The notes beneath the pieces were generated by a model. It saw nothing but the letters and a program-made list of their open reading frames with translations. It did not search any database and was not told where the DNA came from. A program made the position numbers and the translations under genes. 64,000 nucleotides of DNA from Marinomonas rhodophyticola (GTDB lineage: Bacteria > Pseudomonadota > Gammaproteobacteria > Pseudomonadales > Marinomonadaceae). Location: positions 62,001 through 126,000 of the forward strand of contig NZ_JAPEUL010000011.1 in NCBI RefSeq assembly GCF_026113935.1, given 5' to 3'. This document shows positions 24,900-34,115 of the stretch, piece after piece; position 1 is the stretch's first letter, and each line of letters begins with the position of its first letter.

Positions 24900-25964
24900 A
24901 TGTATACGGATACTGATATGCTAAGTAATGCAACCGAGCACGAGCTTGATCCAATTGATGCGGTTATCACTTGGGTTAATGGGAATGCTACGAAACACCG
25001 CCAGAAGCGGCAAACCTATATGGCAATGGAGCCATTACCGCTACACGAAAATGCCGCCAATCCACATCGCTGGGTATGCAGCGATGAAATTTTGTTCTGT
25101 ATTCAATCCATTGAAAACCACGCGCCATGGATAAACAAAATTTGGGTGGTTGTGGATGAGGAAGGTCCTGATTTATCAAGCCTCTCAGAAAGCATTAAAG
25201 CCAAAGTACATCTTGTTTATCATGCGGAAATCTTTGATGGCTTCACACAATTTTTGCCGACTTTCAACTCCTTGGCGATTGAGAGCATGCTCTGGCGGAT
25301 AGAAGGGCTGAGTGAGCGATTTATGTACTTCAATGACGATGTGTTTTTAACGGCACCGCTCAGTCCTGTTGATGTTTTTGACGGTCTTACTCCTATTCTG
25401 CGAGGCAAATGGGTTGATTACAGTCAGGTGCTTAGCTGTGACGAAATGCGAGAAGACCCAGCGAAATTTCATTGTTTTATGCAGATCAATGCGGCGCAAA
25501 TCACAGGATATCCCGCCACAAAACTGTTTTCTGCGGCGCATGTTGTTCATCCCTTTCGACGTTCAAAGATGGCCGAATTGTTTGCCCGTTATCCTGATGA
25601 CTTTTTCATTAACATAACGTATCGATTTCGCAACTTGGCGCAATTTCTCCCGCAGGGGTTGCACAACCACGCTTGTATCCATGACCAAGAAGCCAAAATC
25701 AGCCTGGTAGATGATCATCTTCATATTTCAAGCGGGCAGGGGAAAGGACAACCAGCCAGCGACACGCTAGCGTTGCTTAGCAAAGCGACCGATCCTGGCA
25801 TCAAGTTTTTATGCGTCAATGATCTTCCTCAATTAGTAGAAATCATTCCAAACGCAGCGGATTGGATTGCTCAAGCCATTGGCGGCTTTCCGGGGCTAAA
25901 TACAGTGATTGAAGAATTGCGCCTGCAATCAGAGGAAGCGATGACAAATTTGGCAGAAGCATAA
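24900..25964 (+). CDS. Stealth-family sugar-phosphate transferase
   Basis: About 354 residues of the Stealth family, which transfer hexose-1-phosphates in capsule or exopolysaccharide synthesis. Conserved region 1 is IDAVITWVNGN near residue 20. Conserved region 2 runs HRWVCSDEILFCIQSIENHAPWINKIWVV ... FNSLAIESMLWRIEGLSERFMYFNDDVFL, and the later CIHDQE fits region 3/4. The start is uncertain: GTG 24876, ATG 24900 and ATG 24918 are in frame and none has a strong ribosome site. No other capsule gene is nearby, so the gene looks like an isolated accessory element beside the debris of 20-24.8 kb. Confidence 0.82.
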   Translation: MYTDTDMLSNATEHELDPIDAVITWVNGNATKHRQKRQTYMAMEPLPLHENAANPHRWVCSDEILFCIQSIENHAPWINKIWVVVDEEGPDLSSLSESIKAKVHLVYHAEIFDGFTQFLPTFNSLAIESMLWRIEGLSERFMYFNDDVFLTAPLSPVDVFDGLTPILRGKWVDYSQVLSCDEMREDPAKFHCFMQINAAQITGYPATKLFSAAHVVHPFRRSKMAELFARYPDDFFINITYRFRNLAQFLPQGLHNHACIHDQEAKISLVDDHLHISSGQGKGQPASDTLALLSKATDPGIKFLCVNDLPQLVEIIPNAADWIAQAIGGFPGLNTVIEELRLQSEEAMTNLAEA

Positions 25965-26066
25965 TGCTTCTATCTGAAGAGTAGTTTTGAAAGCTTAGGG
26001 TCGAATTCTCATGGATTCTTGGTTACTCTTGATCAAATTTTCAGTTAAGACAGATTAAGGTATTTC

Positions 26067-26657
26067 ATGCCAAAGCAGCTAAACGACCAAACTCTCGATA
26101 AACAATTTGCCTTTTTACGTGAGATAGACCAGCTAAAATCTGTTATCCGTAAATCGCCATTGATTGATCAATCACGAAGAGAGAACTCTGCCGAACATTC
26201 GTGGCATTTGGCAATGTATGCCTTAATCCTAAAAGACAGTTCTGACAAAGAGATTAATATTGAGCGCGTGATCAAAATGCTCTTGATCCATGACATTGTT
26301 GAAATCGACGCGGGTGATCACCCGATACATGAAACGGTGGATAACACAGCTCAAGATGAGGCAGAGCAAAAAGCTGCGGATCGTCTCTTTGGTTTATTAC
26401 CAACATCGCAAGGTGAAGAACTCAAAGCCCTTTGGTACGAATTTGAAGCCGCTGAAACAAATGACGCCATATTTGCGAAATCTCTAGACCGACTACAACC
26501 ATTGATTCACAACGTAGCAACCAATGGCGGTACATGGATTGAAGGTAATGTCAGTCATGAACAAGTTAAACAGCGTTATGGTTCAGTGATTAGCGCAGGT
26601 TCAAAAAGCATCTGGAATCTAGTGCAAAAATTGGTTAGCCAGTATTTTCATAGATAG
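26067..26657 (+). CDS. HD-domain hydrolase (YfbR/HDDC2-like nucleotidase)
   Basis: A 196-residue metal-dependent phosphohydrolase. The HD signature is complete: ENSAEHSWHLAMYALIL (first His), MLLIHDIVEIDAGDHP (HD pair) and AKSLDRLQPLIHN (final Asp). The REIDQLKSVIRKSPLIDQSRRENSAEHSW opening is shared with HDDC2/YfbR-type 5'-deoxynucleotidases, so dephosphorylation of nucleoside monophosphates is the likely reaction. It converges on aphA, another phosphatase, through a shared terminator. Confidence 0.85.
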   Translation: MPKQLNDQTLDKQFAFLREIDQLKSVIRKSPLIDQSRRENSAEHSWHLAMYALILKDSSDKEINIERVIKMLLIHDIVEIDAGDHPIHETVDNTAQDEAEQKAADRLFGLLPTSQGEELKALWYEFEAAETNDAIFAKSLDRLQPLIHNVATNGGTWIEGNVSHEQVKQRYGSVISAGSKSIWNLVQKLVSQYFHR

Positions 26658-26693
26658 AGTTCGCTGTCTTGAATTAGCGAAATACTAGAAAAA

Positions 26694-26721
26694 GCCAACA
26701 ATCCCATGATTGTTGGTTTTT
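26694..26721. terminator. Bidirectional terminator between the HD gene and aphA
   Basis: CCAACAATC and GATTGTTGG arms with T-runs on both strands (GGTTTTTG on plus, GGCTTTTTC on minus). It sits between two convergent stop codons. Confidence 0.85.
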
Positions 26722-26748
26722 GTTATCTGATACTAATCGAAAGTGAGA

Positions 26749-27480
26749 TTAGTACTGGGAGTCTTTCAACACTCGTTCGCCATAGATGCCATTTTTAGGA
26801 ATCGGTGTGTAGCTAGAGTTCGCTGCGCGCATGACACGAATACCCTCGGCGCCTGCGTCACGGGCAGAAATAATGTCGCCATCTGCATCACCGTAATAAA
26901 TTTTGATGTCATGCTGTTTTATGTATTTGGTCTTGGTGTATTCGGTACGGCTTGATCCCGCAAAAATGACATCGTGCATCTCTTTGATATCAAATGCTTT
27001 TTTCAAGTACTCCGTAGTAAAGTTACAATCGGAACCAGTACGGCCTGTAATAAAGTAAATGCTATCGCCGCGTTCTTGGTGCATGGCAATTAACTCTTTA
27101 GCAATGTTCTTAGGCATGCTGAATGCGTCCCAGCCACAGTTTGCTTTATCCCAAAAGTCTTGATTCGTTAGGTAAGAGTAACCATTTGGCGAAAACTCTT
27201 GCTGACCACGATAAAAAACGGGTGTGCTAAACAGGGTCGTATCATCGATATCAAAGCCCACCGCAAACGGCGCTTTGCCTTGAAGCTCTTGCTTAATGTC
27301 CGCAACAGAGATCATAGTGACATCCGACGGCATACCCGCCGTCGTCATATCAATGGTGGAATAGCCTTTATGAGTGCCTGGTGTTTTTGGATCTGCGTGA
27401 GCAGAGAGACTGGCGACACAAGCCAGTACAAGCGTTATCGAGCGTAGAGTATGATTCACAGTGTTTCCTATAGGTTTCAT
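26749..27480 (-). CDS. aphA: Class B acid phosphatase AphA
   Basis: Periplasmic HAD-superfamily non-specific phosphatase of 243 residues, releasing phosphate from nucleotides and other monoesters. A signal peptide (SITLVLACVASLSAHA) is followed by the catalytic VGFDIDDTTLFSTPVFYRG (nucleophile FDIDDT), SIYFITGRTGSD, and YYGDADGDIISARDAGAEGIRVMRAANSSYTPIP, all as in E. coli AphA. It ends GERVLKDSQY. It is a single gene converging with the HD hydrolase. Confidence 0.93.
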   Translation of the reverse strand: MKPIGNTVNHTLRSITLVLACVASLSAHADPKTPGTHKGYSTIDMTTAGMPSDVTMISVADIKQELQGKAPFAVGFDIDDTTLFSTPVFYRGQQEFSPNGYSYLTNQDFWDKANCGWDAFSMPKNIAKELIAMHQERGDSIYFITGRTGSDCNFTTEYLKKAFDIKEMHDVIFAGSSRTEYTKTKYIKQHDIKIYYGDADGDIISARDAGAEGIRVMRAANSSYTPIPKNGIYGERVLKDSQY

Positions 27481-27657
27481 TATTGATGGTTTGTTTATCT
27501 TATCTCTAAAAAATACGACTTTCTATCAACTTGTTTTGGTTTGAGTGAAGGGCAGAGCAAATACTTTATCTAGAGCTAGTTAATAAACCTCTGCTTGATA
27601 AGTGATCAAATGGAAATTGAAATGATCTTTTAATAGGTCGATTAAAGGTGCTTTTAA

Positions 27658-27906
27658 ATGACTTCTAGAATCCTTTCCGATGTGGCTGCAAGCATTACGG
27701 AATTTAAAGCTAACCCGATGAAAGTTGCTGCAAGCGCACATGGTAAAGCGGTTGCGGTATTAAACCGCAATGAACCTGCGTTTTACTGTGTTCCAGCTGA
27801 AGCCTATGAAGCCTTAATGGATAAATTGGAAGATATGGAATTGTTAGCTCTCGCGAAGGAACGCGCCAATGAAGAAAGTATCTCAGTCAGCATCGCAGAC
27901 TTATAA
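27658..27906 (+). CDS. Orphan Phd/YefM-family antitoxin (StbD-like)
   Basis: An 82-residue antitoxin. SRILSDVAASITEFKANPMK and AVAVLNRNEPAFYCVPAEAYEALMDKLEDME match the StbD/RelB-type branch of the Phd/YefM family, which represses its own promoter and neutralises a RelE/ParE-type toxin. No such toxin frame follows; the next gene, 85 bases downstream, is an AAA ATPase. An inverted GATCA...TGATC pair near 27604-27627 upstream may be its operator. The toxin partner appears to have been lost, or the antitoxin now serves the ATPase module. Confidence 0.88.
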   Translation: MTSRILSDVAASITEFKANPMKVAASAHGKAVAVLNRNEPAFYCVPAEAYEALMDKLEDMELLALAKERANEESISVSIADL

Positions 27907-27991
27907 TTTTAGCTAAGCCCAATTGGATCGTGTTTAGACATGATCTATTGGTATACTGTGACTCATAATTAATGTAGTTTGTAGGTGTAAA

Positions 27992-29114
27992 ATGACTGAT
28001 AATCAGAGCACACACTTAGAGCGTGTCGCTATCAAAGGCTTTAAGTCTATCAAAGAGATGGATTTGAAAATGAAGCCTATCAATATTGTCATTGGAGCTA
28101 ATGGCTCGGGCAAGTCTAATTTTATTTCCTTATTTACTTTTCTGCGAAATTTGTCAGAAGGAAAACTACGGACTTATATTGAACAAAATGGTTTCGCAAA
28201 TACGTTCTTTTATTTTGGCTCTAAAGTAACAAATCAAATAGAAATTGATATTGAAGTTGGTTTCAATGGATACCATGTGAAATTTGTTCATGGTAGCAAT
28301 GATGACAATTTAGTTTTCAAAGAAGAGTTTTGTACGATAGTGACCTCAGGAAAGAACTTTGAGATTGTAGGTTCTAAAGGCGAAAGTGGTTTACTTCCTG
28401 GAACTGAGGCACAAAGCCCAGCAGTTCGTAACTATACTAGAAAGTATCTTGAAGATTGTCGTGTTTATCATTTTCATGACACAGGCCCAACCGCATCTTT
28501 TAAAAAGCATCCTCACTAGAATCTGTTGACTATCTACAGCATGACGCAGGCAATTTGGCTGCTTTTTTATACTTTTTGAAAGACAGTGAAGAAACTAATG
28601 AGTTCTTTAAGAGTTATCGAGATATAGTGGATGCGATAAAAACGGTAGCGCCTTATTTCCACGATTTTTATCTTGAACCTCGCGGTAATGATGGTGATCA
28701 GAAGGTGTTACTTAAATGGATTCATCGAGATCATGATGAGCCTTTTTCTGCAAATCAACTGTCGGATGGTACGGCACGTTTTATTTGCATGGCAACCTTG
28801 TTCTTACAGCCTAAGTCATTGAGGCCAAAAACGATTATTCTTGATGAACCTGAGCTTGGTTTGCACCCAGCAGCTTTAGAGGTACTAGCTGATATTGTGA
28901 AAGCGACGGCGAAAGAAAATCAAGTTATCTGTTCTACTCAGTCTGTTACTTTTGCCAATCAGTTTAATCCAGAAGACTTCATTGTTGTTGATCAGGAAAA
29001 AGGCGCATCAACGTTTAAACGGGTTGATGAGGTTGATCTAAAAGATTGGTTAGAAGATTACGCCATGGGAGACATTTGGTCTAAAAATATTATAGGGGGC
29101 GCCCTGAATGGTAA
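27992..29114 (+). CDS. AAA_21-type ABC/OLD-like ATPase (two one-base frameshifts)
   Basis: SMC/OLD-like ATPase. Walker A GANGSGKSN (about residue 34), a signature-like NQLSDGTARFICMA, Walker B TIILDEPELGLHP and a final-switch region ICSTQSVTFANQF are all present. The frame breaks at the A-run 28502-28506 (one A missing) and again at the G-run just before 29101 (one G missing), where the other frame ends in the family-typical GGRPEW and stop. With both repaired it is 374 residues and its stop overlaps the next gene as ATGGTAA. Such ATPases pair with TOPRIM-like proteins in phage-defence modules. Unrepaired, the second half runs to 29160. Confidence 0.75.
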
Positions 29115-29707
29115 GAATAGGGATATCAGTCGAAGGCCCCACGGAAGAACGGTTTGTTAAAATGGTTTTAGAACCGTATTTAGCTGCGAAAGGAATTTAT
29201 ATGACGCCTATCTCAATGGGTGGTGATGTGAATGTTGAGCGTGCTAAAAATGAGTTGAAAAAGATTGCTAATAATTTTGACTTTGTTACAACTCTGTATG
29301 ATTTTTATGGGTTCAAAAAAAGATTAGGTAACGAAACTAAAGAAGAATTAGAACAAAGGTTGATAGATTCTGTTCATGCAGGTGTGAAGCCAAGACTTAT
29401 TCCATATGTTCAAATGTATGAGTTCGAAGGTCTTTTATTTTCTTGCCCTGAATCTATGGCGAGAGGATTAAATGATAGTGATGTTCTGCAATGGTGTCAG
29501 GATGTCTTGAGCGAATTTAATGGCAATCCTGAAGCTATTAATAACTCTGTAGAAACCGCCCCTTCTAAGCGTTTGTTAAAGCATACGAAATATAGAAAAA
29601 CGACACATGGGCCAAATATAGCAGAAGAAATGGGTATCCCTAAAATACGAGAAATGTGTCTTGGTTTCCACGAATGGCTATGTAAGATAGAGAGTCTTGC
29701 TAAATAG
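29108..29707 (+). CDS. DUF4276 (TOPRIM-like) protein, partner of the ATPase
   Basis: A 199-residue protein of the DUF4276 family. It shows SVEGPTEERFVKMVLEPYL (EGxTE motif), TTLYDFYGFKKR (acidic DxY motif) and QMYEFEGLLFS, the pattern of TOPRIM-like catalytic sites in OLD-type nucleases. Translation is coupled to the ATPase gene by ATGGTAA. Together they form a two-gene ATPase/nuclease-like module similar in layout to AbiL, RloB or PARIS-type systems; a defence role is inference. An intrinsic terminator follows. Confidence 0.8.
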   Translation: MVRIGISVEGPTEERFVKMVLEPYLAAKGIYMTPISMGGDVNVERAKNELKKIANNFDFVTTLYDFYGFKKRLGNETKEELEQRLIDSVHAGVKPRLIPYVQMYEFEGLLFSCPESMARGLNDSDVLQWCQDVLSEFNGNPEAINNSVETAPSKRLLKHTKYRKTTHGPNIAEEMGIPKIREMCLGFHEWLCKIESLAK

Positions 29708-29727
29708 ATTCTGAGAAATTAAAAACA

Positions 29728-29755
29728 CAAAAGCCAACTCATTGAGTTGGCTTTT
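29728..29755. terminator. Bidirectional terminator after the DUF4276 gene and modF
   Basis: AAAAGCCAACTC and GAGTTGGCTTTT form a 12-bp stem with an ATT loop region, usable by both convergent genes. Confidence 0.85.
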
Positions 29756-29781
29756 GTCGTTTCTGAGCGGAGTAAATCCTA

Positions 29782-31218
29782 TCAGCTCTTCTTCAACTCC
29801 AAGTAGTTCTCTATCCCTTTGATCTTATCTTCTGCGTGATGGTTAACATACAAAACAGTGGTCTCGGAGCCTTGGCAAATTTTCTCTATGAGGGCGAGGA
29901 CGAGCTGTCGGTTCATGTCGTCGAGGCCGAGGCAGGGTTCGTCTAGGATCAAGAGTGGCGGGTGTTTCACCATGGCGCGGGCGATTAGCAGTAGGCGCTG
30001 GTCGCCATAAGATAGTTTGTTAAAGGGTTGGTCGGCGCGGTCTGTCATGCCAAGCAGCGCAAGCCATTGGTCGGCGATTTTCTTCTGGTTATCGGAGGAT
30101 TTGGTGTACATGCCGATGCTGTCGTAGAAGCCAGAAATTATGACGTTTTTGCAACTGGTGCTGACGCGGTATTCCCATTGCAAGGATGTGGAAACATAGC
30201 CGATAAATTGTTTGATTTGCCAGATGCTTTCGCCCTTACCACGTTGGAAGCCGAAGACGAAAATATCGTTTACGTAACACTGGGGATGATCGCCGGTGAT
30301 CAATGACAATACGCCGGTTTTGCCGCTGCCGTTGGGGCCACTGAGTTGCCAGTGCTGGCCGCGTTCAATGGTCCAATCCAGTTTATCAACAATGATGGTA
30401 TCGCCGTATTTAATGGTGGCTTGGTTGAGTTTCACCAGAGGCTGGCATGGGTCTAGTACGGGCAGTTTATTGACTGGATCTGCCTCTGGGATGTCTAGAT
30501 TCGTGGTTTTCAAATGCAGTAATTGGTACAGCTCGTTGAAGGCGTTGTCGTCGCTTTTATCTACCGTCAGTGCCAAACGTCCATTATCAACATACGCAAT
30601 ATGAGTAATAAAGTCAGGCATTTCATCGAAGCGATTGAGCACCATGACCATGGGTGTGGTGTCTATGATGGAAGCAAGGTGAGCTTGCAGCATGGCAAGG
30701 GTGTCGACGTCTAAACCATCAAAGGGTTCGTCTAATATCAGCAAGTCAGGCTTGTTCGCCAACGCGCGAATTAACATGACTTTGCGGGTTTCGCCGGTAG
30801 AGAGTTTGCGAAAGGCGCGATCCAACAGTGGATAAATACCAAACTTTTCCACTAGTTCCTGTGCAAGTTCTGGATCCTGGCAGTGATCGAAAATCATTTC
30901 CCGTACTGGCGTGCCAAGGGAAATTACATCCATGATGTCGGCGTCGTCTTTTTTCAACTCTTTAGCAATCAGCTCCGCTTGGGCTTCAAAAGAGACCAAT
31001 CCCACGTTTTTCGGAAGGCCAGTGACGGTGCCGCGTTCAATGTCGCCAACTCCCGCTAATACAGCGGCTAAAGCCGATTTTCCAGCACCATTGGTGCCAG
31101 TAATCACCCAATGTTGGTTGGGTTCAATGGTCCAGTCAATCTCGCTTAGGGTAAAGCGATCATCAAAGTTCACTGTTACTTGTTTGAAGAGAATACTGTC
31201 TAAGCGGAGGCTGTCCAT
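29782..31218 (-). CDS. modF: ModF-type tandem ATP-binding cassette protein
   Basis: A 478-residue soluble protein with two ABC ATPase domains and no membrane part. Walker A motifs are GTNGAGKSA and GPNGSGKTG, signatures LSTGETRKV and LSYGDQRLL, and Walker B motifs LLILDEPFDGLD and LLILDEPCLGLD. Length, EPNQHWVITG and RGQHWQLSGPNGSG match ModF/PhrA. In E. coli modF lies with modE, but its function in molybdate metabolism is unclear; here there is no mod gene nearby. It lies downstream of ilvC but is separated by a strong terminator. Confidence 0.88.
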   Translation of the reverse strand: MDSLRLDSILFKQVTVNFDDRFTLSEIDWTIEPNQHWVITGTNGAGKSALAAVLAGVGDIERGTVTGLPKNVGLVSFEAQAELIAKELKKDDADIMDVISLGTPVREMIFDHCQDPELAQELVEKFGIYPLLDRAFRKLSTGETRKVMLIRALANKPDLLILDEPFDGLDVDTLAMLQAHLASIIDTTPMVMVLNRFDEMPDFITHIAYVDNGRLALTVDKSDDNAFNELYQLLHLKTTNLDIPEADPVNKLPVLDPCQPLVKLNQATIKYGDTIIVDKLDWTIERGQHWQLSGPNGSGKTGVLSLITGDHPQCYVNDIFVFGFQRGKGESIWQIKQFIGYVSTSLQWEYRVSTSCKNVIISGFYDSIGMYTKSSDNQKKIADQWLALLGMTDRADQPFNKLSYGDQRLLLIARAMVKHPPLLILDEPCLGLDDMNRQLVLALIEKICQGSETTVLYVNHHAEDKIKGIENYLELKKS

Positions 31219-31254
31219 GGTATTTCCTAATGTGGTAATGAGAAAAAAGAGACA

Positions 31255-31290
31255 AAAAAGCCGAGTTTCTTACGATAACTCGGCTTTTTA
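31255..31290 (-). terminator. Rho-independent terminator downstream of ilvC
   Basis: AAAAAGCCGAGT and ACTCGGCTTTTT arms around a 10-base loop; on the minus strand the stem ends in a run of T. It lies between ilvC and modF. Confidence 0.88.
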
Positions 31291-31311
31291 TATAAACATT
31301 ACGATGTCATG

Positions 31312-31478
31312 AGCGAAGCCAAGACGAGGCAAAAATAGACGAGAAAGCAGAGTTTATAAGTATAAATACTCCGCGCATCCTGCGCTCCACCCTTCGGGCC
31401 AGCTAAAGCTGTTTAAATCTGTTCCTACAGATTTTTGAGCATTTCGAGTCTATTTTTAACAAAGTATTGGCGAGCGTA
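31312..31478. repeat. Palindromic interspersed intergenic element
   Basis: The two ends are imperfect inverted copies: GCCAAGACGAGGCAAAAATA near 31316-31335 resembles the reverse complement of the right end, and AAAAATAGAC is shared exactly. The interior holds further small stems (GCGCATCCTGCGC; AAATCTGT...ACAGATTT). It has the look of a MITE- or ERIC-like element placed after ilvC; copies elsewhere cannot be checked here. Confidence 0.4.
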
Positions 31479-31487
31479 ATAATCGTA

Positions 31488-32960
31488 TTAAACGATCTTT
31501 TTCATGTCCGCCATATGACCGCGTAACACCGCACCTACAGCCTCAACTGGGTGAGAGCGTAGCGCTGTGTTTACTTCGATCAAGCGTTTGTTGTCTACGC
31601 CATTGTCTTCTACAGAAAGACCTTTACCGATCACGTCAGTTTTGATGCCTTTCATGAAGTCTGCCAACAGTGGTACACACGCGTGGTTGTATAGGTAGCA
31701 ACCGTATTCCGCAGTATCAGAGATGGTCGCGTTCATTTCGTACAATTTCTTACGAGCGATGGTGTTTGCGATCAATGGTGTTTCGTGTAGAGACTCGTAG
31801 TAAGCCGATTCTGCAACGATGCCCGCTGCAGTCATAGTTTCGAAAGCAAGCTCTACGCCGGCTTTAACCATAGCCACCATCAATATACCGTTGTCAAAGA
31901 ATTCTTGTTCAGAAATTTTCACATCGCCAGCTGGTGTTTTCTCGAAGTTAGTTTCAGCGGTTTCTGCACGCCACTTCAGCAAGTTAACGTCGTCGTTGGC
32001 CCAGTCTTCCATCATAGTTTGAGAGAAGTGGCCACTGATGATGTCGTCTTGATGCTTGTTGTACAAAGGACGCATGATCACTTTTAGCTCTTCAGAAAGA
32101 TCGAACGCTTTGATCTTAGCTGGGTTAGAAAGACGATCTAGCATGTTGGTTACGCCGCCGTATTTCAAGGCTTCGGTGATGGTTTCCCAACCGTATTGGA
32201 TCAAGCGAGACGCATAACCTGGGTCGATGCCTTCTTCAACCATTTTGTCGAAGCAAAGGATAGAACCTGTTTGCAACATACCACAAAGGATGGTTTGCTC
32301 GCCCATAAGGTCAGATTTTACTTCAGCGATGAAAGAAGACATTAGAACGCCTGCTTTGTGACCGCCCGTACCCACAGCGTACGCTTTTGCTAGCGCAAGA
32401 CCTTCGCCTTTAGGATCGTTGTCTTCGTGAACCGCGATCAATGTAGGAACACCGAAGCCACGAACGTATTCTGCACGTACTTCAGAGCCAGGGCACTTAG
32501 GCGCCACCATGATAACGGTCAAGTCTTTACGGATTTTCATGCCTTCTTCAACGATGTTGAAGCCGTGAGAGTAAGATAGGCAAGCGCCTTCTTTCATTAG
32601 TGGCATAACAGCGTTTACAACCGCAGTGTGTTGCTTATCTGGTGTTAGGTTAAGTACCACGTCAGCGGTTGGAATCAATTCTTCGTATGTGCCAACAGTG
32701 AAGCCGTTTTCAGTGGCGTTTTTCCAAGATTGGCGTTTTTGAGCAATGGCTTCTGGGCGCAATGCGTAAGACACATCTAGACCTGAGTCGCGTAGGTTCA
32801 AGCCTTGGTTAAGACCTTGTGCACCACAACCGATAACCACCATTTTTTTGCCTTTCAACGCTTCTACGCCGTCTGCAAATTCAGAGCTGTTCATGAAGCG
32901 ACATTTTGCTAGTTCTGCTAGTTGTTCACGTAGCGGCAAAGTATTGAAGTAGTTAGCCAT
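31488..32960 (-). CDS. ilvC: Ketol-acid reductoisomerase, class II
   Basis: Second enzyme of valine and isoleucine synthesis, converting acetolactate and acetohydroxybutyrate to dihydroxy acids with NADPH and Mg2+. The product is 490 residues, the long class II form as in E. coli. The Rossmann site [20 protein letters not shown] is near residue 40, [15 protein letters not shown] follows, and the C-terminal knotted domain is duplicated ([35 protein letters not shown]). ATG 32960 with AGGATG upstream is chosen over an in-frame start at 33053. It is divergent from ilvY, its expected activator. Confidence 0.96.
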   Translation of the reverse strand: MANYFNTLPLREQLAELAKCRFMNSSEFADGVEALKGKKMVVIGCGAQGLNQGLNLRDSGLDVSYALRPEAIAQKRQSWKNATENGFTVGTYEELIPTADVVLNLTPDKQHTAVVNAVMPLMKEGACLSYSHGFNIVEEGMKIRKDLTVIMVAPKCPGSEVRAEYVRGFGVPTLIAVHEDNDPKGEGLALAKAYAVGTGGHKAGVLMSSFIAEVKSDLMGEQTILCGMLQTGSILCFDKMVEEGIDPGYASRLIQYGWETITEALKYGGVTNMLDRLSNPAKIKAFDLSEELKVIMRPLYNKHQDDIISGHFSQTMMEDWANDDVNLLKWRAETAETNFEKTPAGDVKISEQEFFDNGILMVAMVKAGVELAFETMTAAGIVAESAYYESLHETPLIANTIARKKLYEMNATISDTAEYGCYLYNHACVPLLADFMKGIKTDVIGKGLSVEDNGVDNKRLIEVNTALRSHPVEAVGAVLRGHMADMKKIV

Positions 32961-33111
32961 GTTACACATCCTATAAGATAAATTACGGTATCTGCGATAA
33001 AAACACGCCGATATTAAAAATGGATTACACAGTCGCCAAGCCATGCTTTTCATGACGTCCTGCGAGTAGGGTTAATGTATCCTAGCGCAATCTTTTCGTA
33101 AATTGATATAT

Positions 33112-33161
33112 TTGCAATACAGTGTCCCATTTTTTGCAAACATGTTTTATGATGATTGCAC
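33112..33161. promoter_or_regulatory. Candidate IlvY operator half-sites in the ilvC-ilvY gap
   Basis: TTGCAAT (33112-33118), TTGCAAA (33134-33140) and ATTGCAC (33155-33161) are spaced about 22 bases, two helical turns. IlvY operators in enterobacteria are built from TTGC/GCAA elements in the same divergent interval, so these are plausible sites; no footprint is available. Confidence 0.45.
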
Positions 33162-33184
33162 AGTCATTGTATGAAGGTTTCAGG

Positions 33185-34074
33185 ATGAATATTAAGACAC
33201 TTAAACAATTTCTTGCTTTGGCGGAAACGTTGAATTTTGGCCGTGCCAGCGACGAATGCCATATTAGTATTTCTGCCCTGTCGCGTAACATTCGACATTT
33301 AGAAGACGAGTTAGGCGTCGCGCTGTTTAATCGCGATAATCGGACGGTGGTCTTGACCAAAGAAGGGCAGACCTTCCTTAAATACGCCCGGATACCAGTC
33401 GGCAATGGAACTTGATTCGCCACGAACTGACGGATAATTCCGATCAACTTAGTGGCGAAATTAGCCTTTATGGCTCGGTCACAGCCAGTTACAGTTTTTT
33501 GTACGAGTTATTGCGTCGCTTTCGTATTGCTTATCCGGCGATTGAAATTAAACTGCGTACCGGTGATCCAGAACACGCTATTGCGCATATTTTAGATGGC
33601 AAAGAAGACATTACTATTGCCGCGAGGCCAGCGAATTTGCCCCGTGGTTTGGCGTTCAAACCGATCGCTATTTCGCCTTTGCTGTTTATTGCGCCACTTG
33701 AACAGCAAGTGCCAAATGTGCCGACTCACACACCCATTACAGAGCAAGAGTGGGCGAATATTCCAATGATCCTCTCGGAAAGTGGTGTGTCTCGAACCCG
33801 TGTCGATGAATGGTTTCGCCAACATGACATTGCGCCACGTATCTACGCACAAGTCACCGGTAACGAAGCCATCGTGAGCATGGTGAGTTTGGGTTTTGGT
33901 ATTGGCGTGGTGCCAAAGATTGTGTTGGATAACAGCCCGTTGGTGGACCGGATTAAAGTACTGGATGTGAAGCCTGAGTTGGAGCCTTATGATATTGGCT
34001 TGTTTACACTGAAGAAAAGCCTAAAGAATCCACTGGTCGACGCGTTTTGGAATTTGATGAAAGAAGAGGCGTGA
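33185..34074 (+). CDS. ilvY: LysR-type activator IlvY (one-base frameshift)
   Basis: Activates ilvC when acetolactate or acetohydroxybutyrate accumulates. The helix-turn-helix MNIKTLKQFLALAETLNFGR ... ISALSRNIRHLEDELGVALFNRD is at residues 1-65. The frame breaks at 33389-33391 (one G missing); the other frame resumes DTSRQWNLIRHELTDNSDQL and runs through the effector domain (GEISLYGSVTASYSF, GNEAIVSMVSLGFGIGVVP) to 34074. The repaired length is 296 residues, as in E. coli. Its position divergent from ilvC confirms identity. Confidence 0.9.
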
Positions 34075-34088
34075 TTACGCCTCTTCTT
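34062..34088. terminator. Hairpin between ilvY and the iron-binding protein gene
   Basis: AGAAGAGGCGT and ACGCCTCTTCT form an 11-bp perfect stem that includes the ilvY stop codon in its loop. There is no long T-run, so termination may be moderate. Confidence 0.6.
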
Positions 34089-34115
34089 GATTGCTATATC
34101 AGGTGAAGGTTTCGC

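Noticed and set aside
24876-24900. GTG start at 24876 for the Stealth gene
   Set aside because: It adds eight residues with no ribosome site; conserved sequence only begins later, so the ATG at 24900 (or 24918) is preferred.
32961-33053. Upstream in-frame start for ilvC
   Set aside because: The extra 31 residues are not part of the family, and ATG 32960 has a good ribosome site and the conserved MANYFNTL start.
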